Assembly: GCF_018130545.1 (NCBI RefSeq)
Contig: NZ_JAFCKF010000013.1
Coordinates: 62,001-126,000 of the forward strand
DNA length: 64,000 nt
Direction of reading: 5' to 3'
Source: Bradyrhizobium tropiciagri
GTDB taxonomy: Bacteria > Pseudomonadota > Alphaproteobacteria > Rhizobiales > Xanthobacteraceae
A model generated the notes under the pieces. That model saw nothing but the letters and a program-made list of their open reading frames with translations, had not been told where the DNA came from and made no database searches. Of the stretch, positions 59,536 to 64,000 are shown one piece after another; within the stretch, counting starts at the first letter, position 1; the number at the start of each line of letters is the position of its first letter. The position numbers and the translations under genes were made by a program.

Positions 59536-60510
59536 ATGACGAACGCGCGTAAGCGTCGTGTTCGAGTATCGCTCATGGGCATCGCTCAGCTGGTAGGGCT
59601 GTTCTTCGTCGTCACCGCCTATTCTGAAGACCGCAAGTTGCAGCCCGGCGATACCTTTCGGGACTGCGCCGATTGCCCCGAGATGGTGGAGATTTCGGCT
59701 GGGACCTTCCTTATGGGGTCATCTGACGCGGACACTGCGCGCGATATCGAGGCCTTCGGATCGAGCGAAGAACGCAAATACGCACAGAAGATATTGGCCT
59801 ATGAACATCCTCAGCACCCAGTCAACATCAGCACGCCATTCGCAATGGGCAAGTATCCAGTGACGAGAGGCCAGTTTGCGGCGTTCGTGCGGGATACGGG
59901 ATATTCGACCGGGGGCGGCTGTATCATTTACCGAAGTTTCTCCTATCCATTGCTCCCTGAAGCTGGATGGCAGAATGCGGGATTTGAGCAAGCCGATCGT
60001 GATCCGGTCGTGTGCGTGAATTGGCACGACGCCAAAGCCTATGTTTCCTGGCTGAACAGGAAGGTGTCTGAGTCCACGTCGGCTGACGGTGATGGTCCCT
60101 ATCGTCTGCCGAGCGAGGCCGAATGGGAATATGCGGCGCGGGCAGGAACACAGACAGCGCGATGGTGGGGGGACGCAATCGGCGCCGGTAACGCTGACTG
60201 CGCCGGATGCGGTAGTGCGTTCGATAAACAACAGCCAGCCCCCGTAGGTAGCTTTAGAGCGAATCCGTTTGGTCTATCGGATATGTTGGGTAGCGCTTGG
60301 GAGTGGACCGAAGACTGCTGGAACGAGACGTACGTAGGCGCTCCACAAGATCAGAAGGCGTGGGTAACTGGGAAGTGCGAGGCGCGTGTAATGAGAGGAG
60401 GCAATTGGAATACGATGTCCGCGCTTCTTCGATCCGCGCTACGTGCTCGGGAGATGTTGGGTGATCGAACCAATTACATCGGATTTCGTGTGGCGAAGGC
60501 CCTTCGGTGA
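59536..60510 (+). CDS. Formylglycine-generating-enzyme-like (SUMF1 fold) protein, membrane-anchored
   Basis: 324 residues. An N-terminal anchor (LMGIAQLVGLFFVVTAY) puts the domain in the periplasm. The fold shows FRDCADCPEMVEISAGTFLM, FAMGKYPVTRGQFAAFVRDT, PVVCVNWHDAKAYVSWLNRK, RLPSEAEWEYAARAG and MRGGNWNTMSALLRSALRAR. Genuine FGEs have two active-site cysteines in the RGG-x-W segment; here the positions are filled by N-T-M-S-A, so sulfatase activation is unlikely. AAGGGAAC before the ATG supports 59536. It may bind or modify the giant protein encoded next. Confidence 0.78.
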   Translation: MTNARKRRVRVSLMGIAQLVGLFFVVTAYSEDRKLQPGDTFRDCADCPEMVEISAGTFLMGSSDADTARDIEAFGSSEERKYAQKILAYEHPQHPVNISTPFAMGKYPVTRGQFAAFVRDTGYSTGGGCIIYRSFSYPLLPEAGWQNAGFEQADRDPVVCVNWHDAKAYVSWLNRKVSESTSADGDGPYRLPSEAEWEYAARAGTQTARWWGDAIGAGNADCAGCGSAFDKQQPAPVGSFRANPFGLSDMLGSAWEWTEDCWNETYVGAPQDQKAWVTGKCEARVMRGGNWNTMSALLRSALRAREMLGDRTNYIGFRVAKALR

Positions 60511-60557
60511 AGTAGCCAAGTGCATCAGGCAAAATAGAAGATCAAAGCGAGGGGATC

Positions 60558-63500
60558 ATGGCGTCAGTTAAAGAAAACACCGAAAGCCTCAGTGACGCGA
60601 TTGTAAACTTTTATCAAGCCCAACAAGATTATCAGGCGAGCCCTGGCGATCCTGACAAGTTGGCGACCTTAGACAATAGCATAGTTCAGCTAGGCGCTAC
60701 CATTTTGCCAATGGTGAAGGATAATCCGGCGACGGCCACTCTATCGAATGTTCTCAATTTCGAAGGGAATCTCAAGACCTATCAGCAACACCTCAACGAC
60801 TACGAGAAAGCGGTTGAAAACGATGATATTCCATCAAGGATCCACTCTGCTGGAGACATCGCGCATGATGTGATTGGTGCTGCGCAGACCGTGGCGGGTA
60901 TGCTTGGCCTTATTGCTGGTGAAGCGGCCGCGGAGGCATCAGCGCGGCTGACGACAGCTGGTTTGTTCGTAACGGGAGCGCTCATAGTGGGAGGGGCGCT
61001 TTACGAACGTTTCCAGCAGATGCAGCCGGGTTGGCAGCAGTTGAATAAAGACACCTACCGCGGATTGATGGACCAGTTTCTACTGGATGGTGGATTTGTC
61101 GAACCCCAAAGTTTTCGCTGGTCTCCCATTCAAACCAATCCTCCTACGGCGACGCCGGTGTCGGCTGGCGGGTTGTCAGGCCTGAATTCGACGTCTTCGG
61201 GTTACGGCTCAGGATCCAGCGCTTCTCCCAGTGTGGATAACCCGCAAGTTGGCTCCGACACCTCGCCTTCCGGGGTAGGTAATCAATCCCCTCTCTCGAG
61301 CCCTGGCGAATCGTTTCCTGGTCAGGGCGACCCGGGCATGGCCGGAGTTTCGCCTGGCTCGGAAATCGGCGGAGGTGCGACCAACGATCTCGGTGGCACT
61401 TGGGCTACGGCTCAGCAGTACATGAATGGTCAATTAACAGGGATGCAACCTATCGATGAACGAAATGCGCCCGATGAATTTCCTGAAGGTGCAACCCAGA
61501 CGATTCCATACCTATACGGAAATGACCCCACGGGCACCTTCAACAACACGTCTTCGATCCAGAAAGACGACGGCGGAGCTGTCTCTTTTGTAGATCCAAG
61601 TGGGCAATTGGTAACGAACACCTCCGGATGGCAAACTCCTGATGGGACAGACGCCTCTGGCGGAAACATCGTTTTGGCAGGCGGCGATGGAGGCGTAGTT
61701 GGTGGTGATGGAGATGGGGGCGTCGGTGGCGGTGACGGATGGGTTGGTGATGGAAGTCTTGGTGACGGCGGTGCCGGCGACGGAGATCCCGGAGACGGAA
61801 GCCCCGGCGATGGAAACGTCGACGTCGCGCCCGTCATCTTGGACCTCACTGGAAAAGGGATCAATATCACGCCGCTCGGCTCGTCTGATCACTACTTCGA
61901 TCTCACCGGTGATGGATATCAAAGCCGCACCGCATGGGCTGGCTTGGGCAATGGGACCTTGGTCCTCGACCTCTCTGGTCAAGGCGACATCAACAACCCC
62001 CTCGATTTCGAGTTCACGAAATGGGACCCGACCGCCAAGTCCGATATGCAGGCGCTCGAGGACATCTTCGATACCAACCGTGACGGTAAGCTTGATGCGG
62101 GCGACGCCGACTGGAGCAAGTTCGGGGTTCTCGTCACCAACCCGGATGGCACGACCCAATTCGAGAGTTTGAGCCAGCTCGGCATAACCTCTATTGATCT
62201 CGCGACCAACAACAATTCGAATGTCCTGTCCGACGGTTCGGAGATACTCGGGACGACCACATATACCAAGTCCGACGGCTCAACCGGCACCGCCGCGGAT
62301 GTTTCGCTTGCCTACGATGCGAACGGCTATCTGACGCAAACGTCAACGACGGTCAATTCGGACGGCTCGACGTCGATCGATGTGAAGGCGTTTAATCCAG
62401 ACGGCAGTCTTGCAAACGAGACTGTCAGCACCACCTCGGCCGATGGCTTGAGCGTAACCCTGCAGTTTGACGATAGCGGAAGTGGGCTCTTTGATCGGTC
62501 GCAAACGGACGTCACGACCAACAATTCAGATGGTAGTCGGACCGCCACCATCTCGACCCGTGATGCTGCAGGTACCCTGCTCAACGGGAGCATCACGACG
62601 ACCAGTGCTGACGGGAAGACCGTTACAATCGATCGAGACCTGACAGGAAGCGGACAGATCGATCAGACCGAGACTCATCTCACAAGCGCTGACGGCAGTT
62701 CGACGATCACGATCTCCGACCTTAACGCCGACGGCACGGCCAGGGACCGCACTGTCGTTACACAGAGCGCAGACGGCTTGTCGAAGTCGACGCAGACCGA
62801 TTTGTCGGGTGATGGTGTCGTCGATCAGACCGTGACCGATACGACGACAGTGAACGCGGACGGCAGCCGCACGGAGACTGTCTCGAATCTCAGCCAGAAC
62901 AATTCTCTGGAACGTCAGGTTATCACGACGACGAGTGCGGATGGCCTAACCAAGACAACCGAATACGACTCGGCCGGCAACCAAACGATCGATCTGACAG
63001 AGGTGCTGGCGATTGCCGTCAATGCCGACGGAAGCTCCGTTACGGACCAAACGGAGCGGAACGGTAACAATACCCTCCGCGAAGAGGTCGTCACGACGCT
63101 CAGCGCTGATGGACTGTCAAAAACCGTTCAGTACGACCTGGACGGTAACGGTCAGATTGATCTCACGACATCGGACGATACTGTGCAGAACTCGGACGGT
63201 AGCCGGGTCGAGACCGTCATCGATCGCAACGGTGATGGCAGTCTTAGGGACAAGTCGGTCACCACGATAGGAGCTGACGGCGTTTCACGCACGGTAAGTG
63301 CGGATACGAACGGCGATGACGTCGTTGATCACATCGAGTCCGTCACGCGCGATAGCAGCAACGCGATCGTCGATACCGTCTCGAACTATAATGCGGATGG
63401 GACACTTAGAAATCAAACGGTTACGACCTCAAATGCGAGCGGGTCCTCAATCACGACCCAGTATAACCGGACAGGCGGAGCCACTTTCGATCAGACAAAG

Positions 63501-64000
63501 ACGGATGTGACGTCGATCAACTCCGATGGCAGTTCGACCGAGACGGTCAGTTACACCAGTGCCAACGGCACTCTGGAACAACGGACCGTCACGACAACGA
63601 GCGCAGGCGGGTTGACGGTTGTCACGAGAATCAACTCGACGGGCGGCTCTACGTTCGACGACACACGGACTGATGTAACCACGATCAATTCCGATGGGAG
63701 CCGGACCGAAACGATCTCGGATCGAAGCGTCGACAACACGCTGCTAGACCAGGTCACGACCACGACCAGCGCGAACCGACTCAGCGTTACCACGCAGATC
63801 GACGCAAATGGCGATGGGCACATCGAACAAGCGCGGACGACGTTAACGGCCAGCAACGGCACAACGGTAAGCAGTGTTTCCAACTATAGCGCCAGCGGCT
63901 CGCTGGTGAATGAGACTGTCGCGACGACAAGCGCCGATGGCCTTTCGGTCACAACTCAGCGTGACAGTACTGGCAGCGGTACATTCGACAACACCCGGAC
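60558..64000 (+). CDS. Giant repetitive secreted protein, 3' end outside the window
   Basis: 1147 codons without a stop to the window end. GAGGGG precedes the ATG. The N-terminus is helical, with a long hydrophobic stretch at about 100-150 (AAQTVAGMLGLIAGEAAAEA, LFVTGALIVGGALY). A Ser/Gly/Pro-rich part follows, then a Gly-Asp linker at about 375-420. A conserved block VILDLTGKGINITPLGSSDH and YFDLTGDGYQSRTAWAG leads to an EF-hand-like calcium loop, DTNRDGKLDAGD, near 504. From about 564 on, 54-56-residue repeats run to the end. It is the expected substrate of the HlyB/HlyD pair, probably a calcium-folded adhesin or surface protein. Confidence 0.82.
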   Translation, partial: MASVKENTESLSDAIVNFYQAQQDYQASPGDPDKLATLDNSIVQLGATILPMVKDNPATATLSNVLNFEGNLKTYQQHLNDYEKAVENDDIPSRIHSAGDIAHDVIGAAQTVAGMLGLIAGEAAAEASARLTTAGLFVTGALIVGGALYERFQQMQPGWQQLNKDTYRGLMDQFLLDGGFVEPQSFRWSPIQTNPPTATPVSAGGLSGLNSTSSGYGSGSSASPSVDNPQVGSDTSPSGVGNQSPLSSPGESFPGQGDPGMAGVSPGSEIGGGATNDLGGTWATAQQYMNGQLTGMQPIDERNAPDEFPEGATQTIPYLYGNDPTGTFNNTSSIQKDDGGAVSFVDPSGQLVTNTSGWQTPDGTDASGGNIVLAGGDGGVVGGDGDGGVGGGDGWVGDGSLGDGGAGDGDPGDGSPGDGNVDVAPVILDLTGKGINITPLGSSDHYFDLTGDGYQSRTAWAGLGNGTLVLDLSGQGDINNPLDFEFTKWDPTAKSDMQALEDIFDTNRDGKLDAGDADWSKFGVLVTNPDGTTQFESLSQLGITSIDLATNNNSNVLSDGSEILGTTTYTKSDGSTGTAADVSLAYDANGYLTQTSTTVNSDGSTSIDVKAFNPDGSLANETVSTTSADGLSVTLQFDDSGSGLFDRSQTDVTTNNSDGSRTATISTRDAAGTLLNGSITTTSADGKTVTIDRDLTGSGQIDQTETHLTSADGSSTITISDLNADGTARDRTVVTQSADGLSKSTQTDLSGDGVVDQTVTDTTTVNADGSRTETVSNLSQNNSLERQVITTTSADGLTKTTEYDSAGNQTIDLTEVLAIAVNADGSSVTDQTERNGNNTLREEVVTTLSADGLSKTVQYDLDGNGQIDLTTSDDTVQNSDGSRVETVIDRNGDGSLRDKSVTTIGADGVSRTVSADTNGDDVVDHIESVTRDSSNAIVDTVSNYNADGTLRNQTVTTSNASGSSITTQYNRTGGATFDQTKTDVTSINSDGSSTETVSYTSANGTLEQRTVTTTSAGGLTVVTRINSTGGSTFDDTRTDVTTINSDGSRTETISDRSVDNTLLDQVTTTTSANRLSVTTQIDANGDGHIEQARTTLTASNGTTVSSVSNYSASGSLVNETVATTSADGLSVTTQRDSTGSGTFDNTR
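62249..64000 (+). repeat. Array of about ten 162-168-bp coding repeats
   Basis: Each unit of 54-56 residues has the form TTTSADGLSVTTQ, then D-x-x-G-x-G-x-x-D-x-T, then TDVTT-x-N-x-DGSRTETVS and NGTL-x-x-x-TV. Units begin near 62427, 62595, 62757, 62925, 63093, 63261, 63423, 63591, 63759 and 63921. A first, more diverged unit starts near 62249. Each contains one or two D-x-D/N-G turns that could bind calcium. The array continues past the window. Confidence 0.78.

Noticed and set aside
61512-62159. A 215-codon minus-strand frame inside the giant protein gene
   Set aside because: Antisense of the Gly-Asp linker and conserved block; repetitive coding DNA gives long antisense frames.
62249-64000. 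CRISPR array
   Set aside because: The repeats are 162-168 bp, diverged and in frame within one coding sequence, without short constant repeats or unique spacers. No cas genes are present.

Overview
The window reads as chromosome of a Bradyrhizobium-type alphaproteobacterium. The evidence is high GC, a FixL-FixJ-FixK oxygen-sensing set, a phasin, many small zinc-ribbon orphans of the kind common in that genus, and ICE remnants. No 16S or housekeeping core gene is present, so the genus is inferred from gene style.

1-9.8 kb: a surface-polysaccharide locus. It holds a GINT1-like propeller protein, a GNAT/CelD-type acyltransferase, two FAD oxidoreductases (one cut by the window edge), a secreted GH5 glycosidase, a family 2 glycosyltransferase, UDP-glucose 4-epimerase and a GH16 glycanase without a Sec signal. 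Two divergently flanked genes share an almost identical 5' leader.

9.9-33.2 kb: an island-like segment between two direct repeats of about 156 bp that begin with a tRNA 3' half. Its left part (10.3-23.7 kb) looks like a portable low-oxygen regulon. FixL (all haem/oxygen-sensing residues kept) and FixJ are encoded here. A FixK2-like regulator sits below a FixJ-type promoter. Six good FixK/FNR boxes and one weak one lie upstream of CBS-domain proteins, a universal stress protein, a phasin and small proteins. Two redox genes are broken: a cytochrome c with a stop codon just before its haem motif, and a hemN fragment. The right part (20.9-32.8 kb) holds a TAXI-type binding protein, a hydroxybutyrate-dehydrogenase-like SDR, a cold-shock protein, a BASS transporter, a lipocalin-like protein and a string of small orphans.

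33.4-44.1 kb: an eroded integrative element with a host-attachment-family protein, tyrosine integrase, Xis-like protein, large ParB-like protein, DUF736 protein, a chimeric IS481/IS630-type transposase, an XRE regulator with a divergent partner, and two tRNA-like genes beside a frameshifted orphan.

44.2-53.6 kb: a tightly packed operon for glycan assembly or decoration: methyltransferase, polyprenol-phosphate-type GT2, asparagine synthetase, large GT-C-like membrane protein, second methyltransferase, SGNH-like protein and MBOAT O-acyltransferase.

54.1-64 kb: a type I secretion locus. HlyB- and HlyD-like genes are followed by a fusion of an orotate-phosphoribosyltransferase-like domain to a PQQ-type beta-propeller, then a membrane-anchored formylglycine-generating-enzyme-like protein lacking the usual cysteines, then a giant 54-56-residue-repeat protein that runs off the window. 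This five-gene set is the best candidate for an undescribed system. The oxygen-sensing island is the best candidate for a testable regulatory story.
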